The translations under genes were made by a program, and so were the position numbers. Of a DNA stretch of 36,721 nucleotides, positions 8,518 to 15,653 are shown piece after piece. Every line of letters starts with the position of its first letter. Within the stretch, counting starts at the first letter, position 1. Source of the stretch: Kitasatospora sp. MBT63 (GTDB lineage Bacteria > Actinomycetota > Actinomycetes > Streptomycetales > Streptomycetaceae); NCBI RefSeq assembly GCF_000710465.2, contig NZ_JAIZ01000049.1, positions 1-36,721 on the forward strand, read 5' to 3'. A model generated the notes under the pieces. That model worked only from the letters and a program-made list of their open reading frames with translations. It was not told the DNA's origin and did no database searches.

Positions 8518-9039
8518 ATGGCCATCGGAGTGCCCCACCATCGACGTCTGGCCACCCAGTGGGTCCTGCCCGGCGTGGCCCCCGCACTCCTGCCGGAGGC
8601 CCCGGGCGGTGAGCGGGCGGCCCTCGGCGGGGGCGGAGCGGGATCCGTCCGTCCGGCGGTCTGCCAGGGTGCCACTGCGGGCCGGCCGTCCAAGTCGCCC
8701 CGCTCCCCGGTCCGGTACGACCTGGTGACGGTCTCGGTCCGGCACGGCCTGGAGACCGTCGACATCCTCCGGCTCCGCCGTGCCTGCGGGGCAGTGCTGC
8801 AGACGGCGGGCGGCTCGGCCATCGCCTTCCTGGTCCCGGCCGGCACCGCCGACAGCTGGCACCTGCCCGGCAGCTCCTGTACCGCCGGCGCCTCCGTGCT
8901 GGCCCCCTCCGATCCGCGCTGGGTGATCCCTCCGACCGGCCCCGAGGGTCCAGCCAGGCCGACCGATGCGTGGGTGCTGCGCTCGGCGCTCTGCGAGGCC
9001 GCCTGCACGCTCACCGCAGGCGGCCTCGGGCCGTTCTGA
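8518..9039 (+). CDS. small primase/polymerase-like conserved protein
   Basis: 173 residues. The ATG at 8518 is favoured over the in-frame GTG at 8500 because AGGAGGG lies just upstream. The first ~60 residues are low-complexity. The conserved part begins at YDLVTVSVRHGLETVDIL and continues with GGSAIAFLVPAGTADSWHLPGSSC..GASVLAPSD..WVIPP, ending with ALCEAACTLTAG. The pattern of a hydrophobic strand, LVPAGTA-x-W-x-LPG-x-C and a Pro-rich PP turn matches a short protein family common in streptomycetes and often labelled bifunctional DNA primase/polymerase-like. No catalytic residues can be assigned. It is 89 nt upstream of the spermidine-synthase-like gene and may share its transcript. The protein at 167-757 looks distantly related. 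Confidence 0.7.
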   Translation: MAIGVPHHRRLATQWVLPGVAPALLPEAPGGERAALGGGGAGSVRPAVCQGATAGRPSKSPRSPVRYDLVTVSVRHGLETVDILRLRRACGAVLQTAGGSAIAFLVPAGTADSWHLPGSSCTAGASVLAPSDPRWVIPPTGPEGPARPTDAWVLRSALCEAACTLTAGGLGPF

Positions 9040-9128
9040 CCCCGCCCGCGGTGAACGTGCAGGCGGCACCGCCGGACGGCGGGCGGACGGCGGTCACCCC
9101 CCGCCCGCGGTCGGCAGATAATGGCCGC

Positions 9129-10076
9129 ATGGGACGCAGCAGGGCCGGCAAGGCTTCGAACAGGGCCGATCAGGCCGGTACCACCGCCACCACCGGCGCA
9201 TCGCCCGGTGCGTCCCCCGGCGCGCCCGGCGGCCGCACCCACGCGCAGGGTCCGCTGGTCCGCGCGGTCGACTCCGGCCACGCCGAGCTGCGCCCCGACC
9301 GGGACCGCCCGCGCGCCTGGCAGCTGCTGCTGGACGGCGCACCCCAGTCGCTCGTAGACCTCGACGACCCGGCCCACCTCGGCTTCGAGTACCAGCGCAG
9401 GCTCGGCCATGTGATCGACCTCGCCGGCCCGCCCGGCCGTCCCGCCACCGTGCTGCACCTGGGCGGCGGAGCCCTCACCCTGGCCCGCTACGTCGCCGCC
9501 ACCCGCCCGCGCTCCCGCCAGCAGGTCGCCGAGATCGACACCGCGCTCACCGAACTGGTGCGCGCGGAGCTTCCCTTGGAGCGGGGCTGGCAGATCAAGG
9601 TGCGCGGCTCGGACGCCCGCTCGGTGCTCGAACGGACCCCGGAGGGCTCGGCCGACCTGGTCATCGCGGACGTCTTCGCCGGAGCCCGGGTGCCGGCCCA
9701 CTGCGCCACGGTGGAGTTCGCCGCGCTCGCCGCGAAGGCCCTGGCCCCCGGCGGCCGGTTCGCCGTCAACATCACCGACGGCTCGACGCTGCCCTTCGCC
9801 CGGAGTCAGGCCGCCACCCTGCTCGCGGTCTTCCCCGAGGTCTGCCTGGTCGCCGACCCGGCGGTGCTGCGCGGCAAACGGTTCGGCAACCTGATCCTGC
9901 TGGCCGGCCACCAGCCCCTGCCGCTCACCGAACTGGGCCGACGGGTGGCCTCCGACTCCTACCTCGGACGGATCGAGCACGGCCGCGCCCTGACCGACTT
10001 CACGGCCGGGGCCGCCCCGGCGACGGACGCCACGGCGGCCCCGTCACCCACCCCGCCGCCCGGCGTCTTCAGCTGA
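9129..10076 (+). CDS. spermidine synthase-like (SAM-binding Rossmann) protein
   Basis: 315 residues. The first ~40 are Ala/Gly/Thr-rich. The Rossmann core begins at TVLHLGGGALTLARYVA (glycine-rich loop), followed by QQVAEIDTALTELV (acidic residue for the ribose hydroxyls), GSDARSVLE (adenine-side Asp) and SADLVIADVFAG. This is the polyamine aminopropyltransferase fold. True spermidine synthases have an Asp pair of the DSxDP type at the last motif; here it is ADVFAG, so the polyamine-binding catalytic Asp appears to be missing. Such proteins are usually annotated spermidine synthase-like, and the actual reaction is unknown. The C-terminus is Ala/Pro/Thr-rich. It probably forms a two-gene transcript with the preceding primase-like gene. 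Confidence 0.85.
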   Translation: MGRSRAGKASNRADQAGTTATTGASPGASPGAPGGRTHAQGPLVRAVDSGHAELRPDRDRPRAWQLLLDGAPQSLVDLDDPAHLGFEYQRRLGHVIDLAGPPGRPATVLHLGGGALTLARYVAATRPRSRQQVAEIDTALTELVRAELPLERGWQIKVRGSDARSVLERTPEGSADLVIADVFAGARVPAHCATVEFAALAAKALAPGGRFAVNITDGSTLPFARSQAATLLAVFPEVCLVADPAVLRGKRFGNLILLAGHQPLPLTELGRRVASDSYLGRIEHGRALTDFTAGAAPATDATAAPSPTPPPGVFS

Positions 10077-10101
10077 CGGACGGGTGGGCGGGCAGCCGGG
10101 G

Positions 10102-10155
10102 TGCTCGGTGCGGGGTGCCCGGTCCGGGATGCTCGGTGCGGGGTGTCCGGTCAGG
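10102..10155. repeat. imperfect direct repeat, 28-bp period
   Basis: Two 26-nt copies, at 10102-10127 and 10130-10155, begin tgctcggtgcggggtg and differ at two positions. They lie in the gap between two convergent genes. No function is evident. Confidence 0.85.
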
Positions 10156-10182
10156 TGGTGACGGGTCCGCCGTGGTGCCGTG

Positions 10183-11181
10183 TCAGTGGCCGCGGGGCAG
10201 GCCACGGTGCTTGTACGTGGCGGCGCCGGTCAGCAGCAGTCCGGCGACGATCGGTACCAGCACCGCCATCCCGCTCTCCGCACCACCCCGCCGGCCCGGG
10301 GCGGCGGCGAGGGCCAGTTCGTCCGTGGGAGCGTCCTGCCCGTCCAGGCCCTGGGCGACGCCGGGGGGGACCGCCGTGACCGCCCGCCCCGACGGGAACG
10401 CCCCCGCGTGGCCGGACCCCGGGAGCGACACCGCGCCCGGATCCGGCACCTCGGTCCCCAGGTCCTCCTCGGGGCCGGACGCGTCCGGACCGCCGAGGCC
10501 GCTCCCGGCGACCGGCACCACGGGCAGCGGCGCAGCCGTGTCGGCCCCCTCCTCCTCGCTGCCCGCCGGGTGGGAACGGGACGCGCGGGCCGGGACGTCG
10601 GCCCGGCTCTGCGGCGGCACGGCGGGAAGCAGCACGGTCGCGATGGCGAATGCGTCGGGCACCGTGGTGGCCTGGCCGGGCAGGGGGAGTCCGCCGGCCC
10701 GGATCCGGTCCTGCAGCACCTGCTCCACCGGCTGCGCCGACCGGTCCAGGACCGGTGCGACGGTATCGGTCAGCCCGTCGAGCAACGCGCCCGCCGGGGC
10801 GTCCGCGTGGGCGGAGCGGCGCTCGGTGTCGGTCGTGGCGTGCGCGGCGGTGCTGAACCCGAGCCCCAGCCCCCAGACTTGGGCGAGTACGGCGCCACCT
10901 GCGGCCAGCGTCCGGGCCGTGGAGCCCGCCCTCGCCCCGGGCAGCCGCCCGGCCACGCCGCCCGCACGACCGATGCCGGCGCGGGCGGGGCGGGTGCGGG
11001 CGGGTCCGGTGAGGTCAGCGGGGCCGGTGGGGCCGGCGTCGAGCCCGCTACGGCCGGTGACGCCGAGGTCCGCCCCGCTGCCTCCGGTGGCGCGAGGACT
11101 GCCGACGGCATCCGGAGGCGGGGGCTTCGCATGATTGGCTCGCACGTGAGGGGAGAACGAGCGGACAGGGCCGAAGGTCAC
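10183..11181 (-). CDS. membrane-anchored exported protein of unknown function
   Basis: 332 residues as read from the upstream-most ATG. A start further in is possible, because a signal-peptide-like stretch occurs only at about residues 88-115 (TLAAGGAVLAQVWGLGLGF then STAAHA, a plausible cleavage site). The mature part is Pro/Ala/Gly-rich and acidic. The C-terminus has a single membrane helix (GMAVLVPIVAGLLLTGAATY) followed by a short basic tail, KHRGLPRGH. This architecture (signal, disordered extracellular region, one C-terminal helix, positive tail) fits a surface protein anchored by its tail, and the KHRGLPRGH ending recurs in streptomycete membrane proteins. There is no LPxTG sortase signal. 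Function is unknown. Confidence 0.75.
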   Translation of the reverse strand: MTFGPVRSFSPHVRANHAKPPPPDAVGSPRATGGSGADLGVTGRSGLDAGPTGPADLTGPARTRPARAGIGRAGGVAGRLPGARAGSTARTLAAGGAVLAQVWGLGLGFSTAAHATTDTERRSAHADAPAGALLDGLTDTVAPVLDRSAQPVEQVLQDRIRAGGLPLPGQATTVPDAFAIATVLLPAVPPQSRADVPARASRSHPAGSEEEGADTAAPLPVVPVAGSGLGGPDASGPEEDLGTEVPDPGAVSLPGSGHAGAFPSGRAVTAVPPGVAQGLDGQDAPTDELALAAAPGRRGGAESGMAVLVPIVAGLLLTGAATYKHRGLPRGH

Positions 11182-11429
11182 GCCCGGCGGTGACTCTGCG
11201 TCAGCATCGGCGCGTGTTCGACGGTCACCACGGCGCCGTTCCGCGCCCCGGGGTGCACCGAGCCGGATGGGAAGGCCTGGACGTTCCCGGATGTCCTGGC
11301 GGGCGGCCGGCGCCCCCGAGGGTCGATTTCCGGCCGATCTGGCAGCCCTTCGGACAGGCGGCGTACTCCCGGCAGCGGTGCCTCAGCTCCCCGCCGCCCG
11401 AGGCCCGATTCCTGCTGCCCGGTCGCGCG

Positions 11430-11485
11430 GTCCGACCCGCGCCGTCCGACCCGCGCGGTCCGACCCGCGCCGTCCGACCCGGGCG
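11430..11485. repeat. four 14-bp tandem repeats
   Basis: Copies of gtccgacccgcgc[c/g] start at 11430, 11444 and 11458, and a degenerate fourth copy starts at 11472. They lie in non-coding DNA between two minus-strand genes. Confidence 0.95.
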
Positions 11486-11596
11486 GGTGTGCTCCCGGCC
11501 GCGGCCGTACGCACCGGCCCCTCCGGACCGGCGGCGCCTGCCCCGCGCCCTGCCGCCCCTGCTGGGCGTACGGGGCGGGGAGCGGCCGTAGCGCGG

Positions 11597-11645
11597 ACGC
11601 TCCGGAGGGCCCTGGCCGTGCTGCCAGTGGCGGCCCCCGGAGCGT
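11597..11645. terminator. candidate terminator of the thioesterase gene
   Basis: ACGCTCCGG (11597-11605) plus GGGCC pairs with GGCCCCCGGAGCGT (11632-11645) with a single bulge. It lies 17 nt after the minus-strand thioesterase stop and has no T-tract. Confidence 0.55.
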
Positions 11646-11661
11646 CAGGCGCGGACGCGGC

Positions 11662-12108
11662 TCAGGAGTTGGGGCGCAGGGTCCACGTGATGGTCATCAC
11701 ACCGGTGACGTCGCCGTCGGCACGGGTGATCTCAACGGTGACCGGGAAGACCGGGCGCTCGCCCTTGTCCAGCTCCGCCACCACGTCGGCGATCGGCCGG
11801 CCCAGCGTGGCCGTCGCGGTGACCACGCCCATCGCGAGCTTCTTGTACGCGATCTCGGCGTTGACGGCCAGCGGCACGGCGCGGGACAGCTGGTCCCCGA
11901 AGGCGGCGAGCACGATGCAGCCGCTCGCTGACTCGGCCAGGGTGAACATCGCACCGGCGTGCGGACCGCCGACGTGGTTGTGGAAGGCGGGCTGATCGGG
12001 CAGCTGGAGCACGGCCCGCTCGGGGGTCGTCTCCAGGTACTCGATCTTGAGCGTGTGAGCCATGGGGACGGTGGAGTCGAGCAGCTGCCCGATCGAAGGT
12101 GTGGTCAT
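11662..12108 (-). CDS. hotdog-fold thioesterase (YiiD_C/DUF4442-like)
   Basis: 148 residues from the ATG at 12108; an in-frame ATG at 12138 has no ribosome-binding site. Hotdog features are AFHNHVGGPHAGAMFTLAESASG (the HxGGxHAGA loop before the central helix), then alternating strands VPLAVNAEIAYKKLAMGVVTATATLG and PVFPVTVEITRADGDVTGVMTITWTLRPN. This is the acyl-CoA thioesterase/DUF4442 group, which hydrolyses or binds acyl-CoA; the substrate is unknown. A TAACAT box 7 nt before the ATG suggests a leaderless transcript. It lies downstream of tRNA-His on the same strand but is separated from it by a strong terminator. Confidence 0.85.
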   Translation of the reverse strand: MTTPSIGQLLDSTVPMAHTLKIEYLETTPERAVLQLPDQPAFHNHVGGPHAGAMFTLAESASGCIVLAAFGDQLSRAVPLAVNAEIAYKKLAMGVVTATATLGRPIADVVAELDKGERPVFPVTVEITRADGDVTGVMTITWTLRPNS

Positions 12109-12115
12109 GGCAGCA

Positions 12116-12121
12116 ATGTTA
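12116..12121 (-). promoter_or_regulatory. -10 box of leaderless thioesterase promoter
   Basis: TAACAT on the minus strand is followed by 7 nt and then the ATG at 12108, so transcription is predicted to start at or next to the A of the start codon. No clear -35 is seen. Confidence 0.5.
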
Positions 12122-12196
12122 CTAGTGGGTAGCTTCATCGGGGAGGGGTGCCCGCACGTGGAGTTGGTGCCGGCCGGTCTGTGTACGCGGAAACGC

Positions 12197-12235
12197 CAGA
12201 GGGCCCGATCTCGTGAAGAGATCGGACCCTCTGGT
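12197..12235 (-). terminator. strong stem-loop terminator after tRNA-His
   Basis: A 17-bp stem (12197-12213 with 12219-12235) with one A/C mismatch and a 5-nt loop begins 6 nt past the 3' end of tRNA-His. Read in the tRNA direction it is followed by CGTTTCC, a very short T-run. Confidence 0.85.
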
Positions 12236-12241
12236 CGATGG

Positions 12242-12315
12242 GGTGAGTGACGGGACTCGAACCCGCGGCCACCTGGACCACAACCAGGTGCTCTACCAAC
12301 TGAGCTACACCCACC
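12242..12315 (-). tRNA. tRNA-His (anticodon GTG)
   Basis: The minus-strand sequence folds as a full cloverleaf: acceptor GTGGGTG/CACTCAC, D-arm GCTC/GAGC, anticodon stem CCTGG/CCAGG around TTGTGGT, and T-arm with GTTCGAG. G at position -1 (12315) faces C73 (12242), the pair unique to histidine tRNAs. The 3' CCA is not encoded. It follows orn on the same strand, as at adpA-orn loci of other streptomycetes. Confidence 0.97.
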
Positions 12316-12361
12316 ATCTGTCCGGGGCGTTCCCGCTCCGACAGGAAGAACTCTACAGGAT

Positions 12362-12401
12362 CCGGAAGGGTGCTCGCGCCAGGGTTTCGCACACCCTCCG
12401 G
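12362..12401 (-). terminator. candidate terminator of orn
   Basis: An imperfect stem (CCGGAAGGGTG at 12362-12372 with CACACCCTCCGG at 12390-12401) lies between the orn stop and tRNA-His. The bulges make it weaker than the tRNA terminator. Confidence 0.4.
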
Positions 12402-12414
12402 ACCGGAGGGCTGG

Positions 12415-13026
12415 TCAGGGCGTCGGCAGCTGGTGCCTGGTCGCGATGGCCCGGGCGGTGTCCCCGTCCGGCCCGGGCTGCTCGACGAACACGGCCTCGC
12501 GGTAGTAGCGGAGTTCGGCGATGCTCTCGCGGATGTCCGCGAGGGCCCGGTGGTTTCCGCCCTTCTGCGGGCTGTTGTAGTAGGCGCGCGGGTACCAGCG
12601 GCGGGCCAGCTCCTTGATCGAGGAGACGTCCACGATCCGGTAGTGCAGGTACCCCTCGAGCGTCGGCATGTCCCGGGACAGGAAGCCGCGGTCGGTCGCG
12701 ACCGAGTTCCCGCACAGCGGCGTCTTGCCGGCCTCGGGCACGTGCTCGCGGATGTACGCGAGCACCAGCTCCTCGGCCTCGGCCAGGGTGACACCGTCCT
12801 CCAGCTCGGCGAGCAGGCCGGAGGAGGTGTGCATGGTGCGCACCACCTCCGGCATGGTCTCCACCGCCTCGGCGGGCGGGCGGATGACGACCTCCACGCC
12901 CTCGCCGAGGATGTTCAGTTCCGAGTCGGTCACCAGCGCGGCGACCTCGACCAGGGCGTCCCGGTCGAGGTCGAGGCCGGTCATTTCACAGTCGATCCAT
13001 ACCAAGCGGTCATTCACGCCACTCAC
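12415..13026 (-). CDS. orn: oligoribonuclease
   Basis: 203 residues. The GTG at 13026 overlaps the adpA stop by 4 nt (GTGA). It is a DEDDh 3'-5' exoribonuclease that degrades 2-5-nt RNA fragments, including pGpG from cyclic di-GMP turnover. The motifs are WIDCEMTGLD (D12, E14), CGNSVATDRGFL (Asp of motif II), and NHRALADIRES (catalytic His and final Asp); RRWYP and AYYNS segments are also typical of Orn. Length is normal. The overlap predicts translational coupling to adpA. In S. griseus and S. coelicolor the orn homologue (ornA) also lies directly after adpA, and its loss affects growth and development. A second GTG three codons in is a possible alternative start. Confidence 0.97.
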   Translation of the reverse strand: MSGVNDRLVWIDCEMTGLDLDRDALVEVAALVTDSELNILGEGVEVVIRPPAEAVETMPEVVRTMHTSSGLLAELEDGVTLAEAEELVLAYIREHVPEAGKTPLCGNSVATDRGFLSRDMPTLEGYLHYRIVDVSSIKELARRWYPRAYYNSPQKGGNHRALADIRESIAELRYYREAVFVEQPGPDGDTARAIATRHQLPTP

Positions 13027-15653
13027 CCTACGGCGCGATCACGCGTGGCGGAGAGCGGTCGGGCCGTACGGGCGTGCGGAGCCTCGTCGCGTTCGGCCTG
13101 CTCGTCGCCCGCACGCGGCGCCGCCTCCGGACCCGGGACGCCGGTGACCGCCCCGTCGTCCTCGTCCGGATGGGGAGCGGCCGGTCCCGGGCCGCCGTCC
13201 GGACGGTGGCCCAGACCCTGGTCGCGGGCGCTCGGCTGGTCCTGGCCCTGGTCGTCGGCGACCGCGTGCTCCACGGCCCTGCCTTCGCCCCTGCCTTCGC
13301 CCCTGCCTTCGCCCCTGCCCCTGGTCCGGCCGTCGATCCCGCCGCCCGCCCGGTCTTCGCCGCCGCGGTTGCTTCCGCGGTCGTCGGACCGGTCGTCCGA
13401 GCGCCGGTCGCCCGGCCGCAGGTCATCCCGTCGCAGATCTTCCCGTCGCTGGTCCTCCCGACGCTGGTCCTCCCGGGGACCGGTGTGCAGGCCGGTCCGA
13501 GGGTCGAACCGTGGACCGAGCCGTCCCGGACCCGGGGCGTCGGGCGCGAGCCCGCCGGTACGGCCTAGCGGACGTTCCAGGGGCCGTTCGAGCGGGCGCT
13601 CGCCCACCCGGTCCGCGCTGCGGTCGGCCCCCCGGTCCGGTGCACGGTCCGGCATGCGGTCCGGGAGCCGGTCGGAGCTGCGGACCGGACGCCCGCCGGT
13701 GGAGGACGGACCCGGCTGGGGCGGGACCATCGGGCGGACACGGTTGCGCGCGCCCGCCGGCGATCCCGCGGGCTGTCCGGAGGCCGCGGCGCCGTGGATG
13801 CCGGGCGCGCCCGGGAGCCCCTGGCCGCCCTGGCCGCCGGGGGCGTTCGACGGCGCCCCGAGGTACCCCGACGTGCCCGCCTGGGCACCCGGTCCGCTGT
13901 ACCCGCCCGCCATGCCCTGACCGCCCGTCACGCCGCCCTGGCCTGCCGCGGCCAGGCTCGGAGCCGGACGGTCACCGGGCAGCCCCTGCGCCGGGACCAG
14001 GCCGGACGGTGCCGGCCGACGGGCCCGGTAGGTGGTCCGGTACGCGGCCGGTGACACGCCCAACTGGCGCCGGAAGTGCCCCCGCAGGGCCACCGGCGAC
14101 CGGAAACCGCAACGGCGCGCGACATCGTCCACCGACAGGTCGGACGTCTCCAGCAGCCGCTGGGCCTGCAACACCCGCTGGGTGATCAGCCACTGCAACG
14201 GCGCACTGCCGGTGAGCGTGCGGAACCGCCGGTCGAAGGTGCGCCGGCTCATGTACGCGCGCGCGGCCAGCACCTCGACGTCGAACTGCTGGTTGAGGTT
14301 CTCCAGTGCCCAGGTGACCACCTCGGCCAGCGGGTCGTTGCCGATCTCCTCAGGTAAAGACTGATCGATGTACTGGGCCTGACCGCCGCCGCTGCGCCGG
14401 TTCGGCACCACCAGACGGCGGGCCAGGGCGTTGGCCGCCTCGGTGCCGTGGTCGCTGCGGACCACGTGCAGGCAGAGGTCGATGCCGGCCGCCGTCCCCG
14501 CGGAGGTGAGCACGTCCCCGTCGTCGACGAAGAGCTCGCGCGGGTCGACATGCACGCGCGGGTACCGCTTGGCCAGCGTCGGCGCGTACATCCAGTGCGT
14601 GGTGGCCGGACGGCCGTCGAGCAGGCCGGCCGCCGCGAGGACGAACGCGCCCGTGCACAGGCCGATGATCCGGGCGCCCTCGTGGTGCGCCTTGCGCAGG
14701 GCGGTGATCGCCTCGGCCGGCGGCGGCTGGGAGATCGACCGCCAGGCCGGGACCACGATGGTGCCCGCCCGGGCGAGCGCCTCCAGCCCGTACGGCGCGG
14801 TCAGGGTGAGGCCGCCCGTGGTGGTCAGCGGGCCCTCCTCACCGGCGCAGACCAGCAGCCGGTAGCGCGGCACCCCGGCGTCCTGGCGGTCCACGCCGAA
14901 GACGGAGAGCGGGATGGAGCTCTCGAAGATCGGCGCGCCGCTGAAGATCAGCACCGCCACCGTCTCCCGGCGGCGTCGACCGGAGAGCTTGCGGGGGGCG
15001 GGGCCGGAGAGCGGGACGGGTCCGTTCGTCCCCGTGCCGCCATTGCCGCCGGCGAGGGCGGTGCCGGAGCCGGTGGTGGCGCCGCCTCCGTTACCGACTC
15101 CACCCGGACCGCTCAGGGCCGACGAGGAGACAGCGGAGCCGGTGGGCAGGCCGGTGGCGGCCGGCCCCGGGGTCCCGTACGGACCGGCCGGGTGGCCCAG
15201 GGAGGTGCCGTAGCCGCTGCCGCCGCCCATGCTGCCGGTGGTTCCGCCGCTGAGAGCCGTGCCGTTGGACGGCGGTCCGGACGGCAGGCCGGGCCCGGCG
15301 CCGCGCGGGGTAAGGTGCGTGGACGGAGCGTACGCCGCCGAGGCCCGCACGCCGGACGGGAACTGGCCGTGCGTCAGGCCGGAGCCGGTGCCGAGCCCGG
15401 TGTTGATGCTTGCGCTGTGAGCGGGGCCGGGGCCGGGGCCGCTTCCGGTGCCGAGGACTGAGCCGGTGGCTGCGGTCGGGGCGGCGGGCGAGGTGGCGGA
15501 ATCGGCGGGACGGTAGCCGATCTGACCGCCGGTCGGGTGGCCGGGACTCGCCGGGGCGACCCGATTCGGCCTGGACGCACCAGTTCTGGAGGCCCGGCCC
15601 GGGAGACTGGTCGACGGCTGGCCGCTGTCAGGACCCGTGTCGCTCCTGCTCAC
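13023..15653 (-). CDS. adpA: AdpA, AraC/XylS-family master developmental regulator, with long extensions
   Basis: About 876 residues from the GTG at 15653 (a TTG at 15662 is also possible). The core matches AdpA: KLSGRRRRETVAVLIFSG opens a DJ-1/GATase1-like dimerisation domain (~residues 225-400, with GLCTGAFVLAAAGLLDGRPATTHW), followed by an AraC-type DNA-binding domain (~445-545, with ARAYMSRRTFDRRF and RCGFRSPVALRGHF). A TTA leucine codon at 14355-14357, in the linker before the DNA-binding domain, makes translation depend on the bldA tRNA, as known for adpA. Typical AdpA is ~400 residues. Here ~220 Gly/Ser/Thr-rich residues precede the core and ~330 follow it, ending in Arg/Asp/Glu-rich repeats. 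The GTGA overlap with orn supports this frame to the end. The exact start is uncertain. Confidence 0.93.
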   Translation of the reverse strand: MSRSDTGPDSGQPSTSLPGRASRTGASRPNRVAPASPGHPTGGQIGYRPADSATSPAAPTAATGSVLGTGSGPGPGPAHSASINTGLGTGSGLTHGQFPSGVRASAAYAPSTHLTPRGAGPGLPSGPPSNGTALSGGTTGSMGGGSGYGTSLGHPAGPYGTPGPAATGLPTGSAVSSSALSGPGGVGNGGGATTGSGTALAGGNGGTGTNGPVPLSGPAPRKLSGRRRRETVAVLIFSGAPIFESSIPLSVFGVDRQDAGVPRYRLLVCAGEEGPLTTTGGLTLTAPYGLEALARAGTIVVPAWRSISQPPPAEAITALRKAHHEGARIIGLCTGAFVLAAAGLLDGRPATTHWMYAPTLAKRYPRVHVDPRELFVDDGDVLTSAGTAAGIDLCLHVVRSDHGTEAANALARRLVVPNRRSGGGQAQYIDQSLPEEIGNDPLAEVVTWALENLNQQFDVEVLAARAYMSRRTFDRRFRTLTGSAPLQWLITQRVLQAQRLLETSDLSVDDVARRCGFRSPVALRGHFRRQLGVSPAAYRTTYRARRPAPSGLVPAQGLPGDRPAPSLAAAGQGGVTGGQGMAGGYSGPGAQAGTSGYLGAPSNAPGGQGGQGLPGAPGIHGAAASGQPAGSPAGARNRVRPMVPPQPGPSSTGGRPVRSSDRLPDRMPDRAPDRGADRSADRVGERPLERPLERPLGRTGGLAPDAPGPGRLGPRFDPRTGLHTGPREDQRREDQRREDLRRDDLRPGDRRSDDRSDDRGSNRGGEDRAGGGIDGRTRGRGEGRGEGRGEGRAVEHAVADDQGQDQPSARDQGLGHRPDGGPGPAAPHPDEDDGAVTGVPGPEAAPRAGDEQAERDEAPHARTARPLSATRDRAVG
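13278..13313. repeat. three 12-bp tandem repeats in the adpA tail
   Basis: Three identical copies of cctgccttcgcc encode an EGRG repeat in the C-terminal tail of AdpA. They keep the reading frame. Confidence 0.95.
14355..14357 (-). promoter_or_regulatory. TTA (bldA-dependent) codon in adpA
   Basis: On the minus strand the in-frame triplet TTA encodes Leu in D-Q-S-L-P-E-E. TTA is read only by the developmentally controlled leucyl-tRNA BldA in streptomycetes, and this position between the two AdpA domains matches the known conserved site. Confidence 0.95.

Larger units (their letters stand above)
11182..11661. other. 480-nt intergenic region without a convincing gene
   Basis: Open frames exist on both strands but have low-complexity, Arg/Pro-rich translations typical of non-coding GC-rich DNA. 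Recognisable contents are a 14-bp tandem repeat (11430-11485) and a hairpin next to the thioesterase stop. The promoter of the minus-strand membrane protein must lie near 11182, but I cannot pin it down. Confidence 0.6.

Noticed and set aside
12370-13920. Long plus-strand open frame opposite orn and adpA
   Set aside because: It is the reverse-strand shadow of two genes with clear family features and a translational overlap; its translation is Arg/Ser/Pro-rich with no fold.
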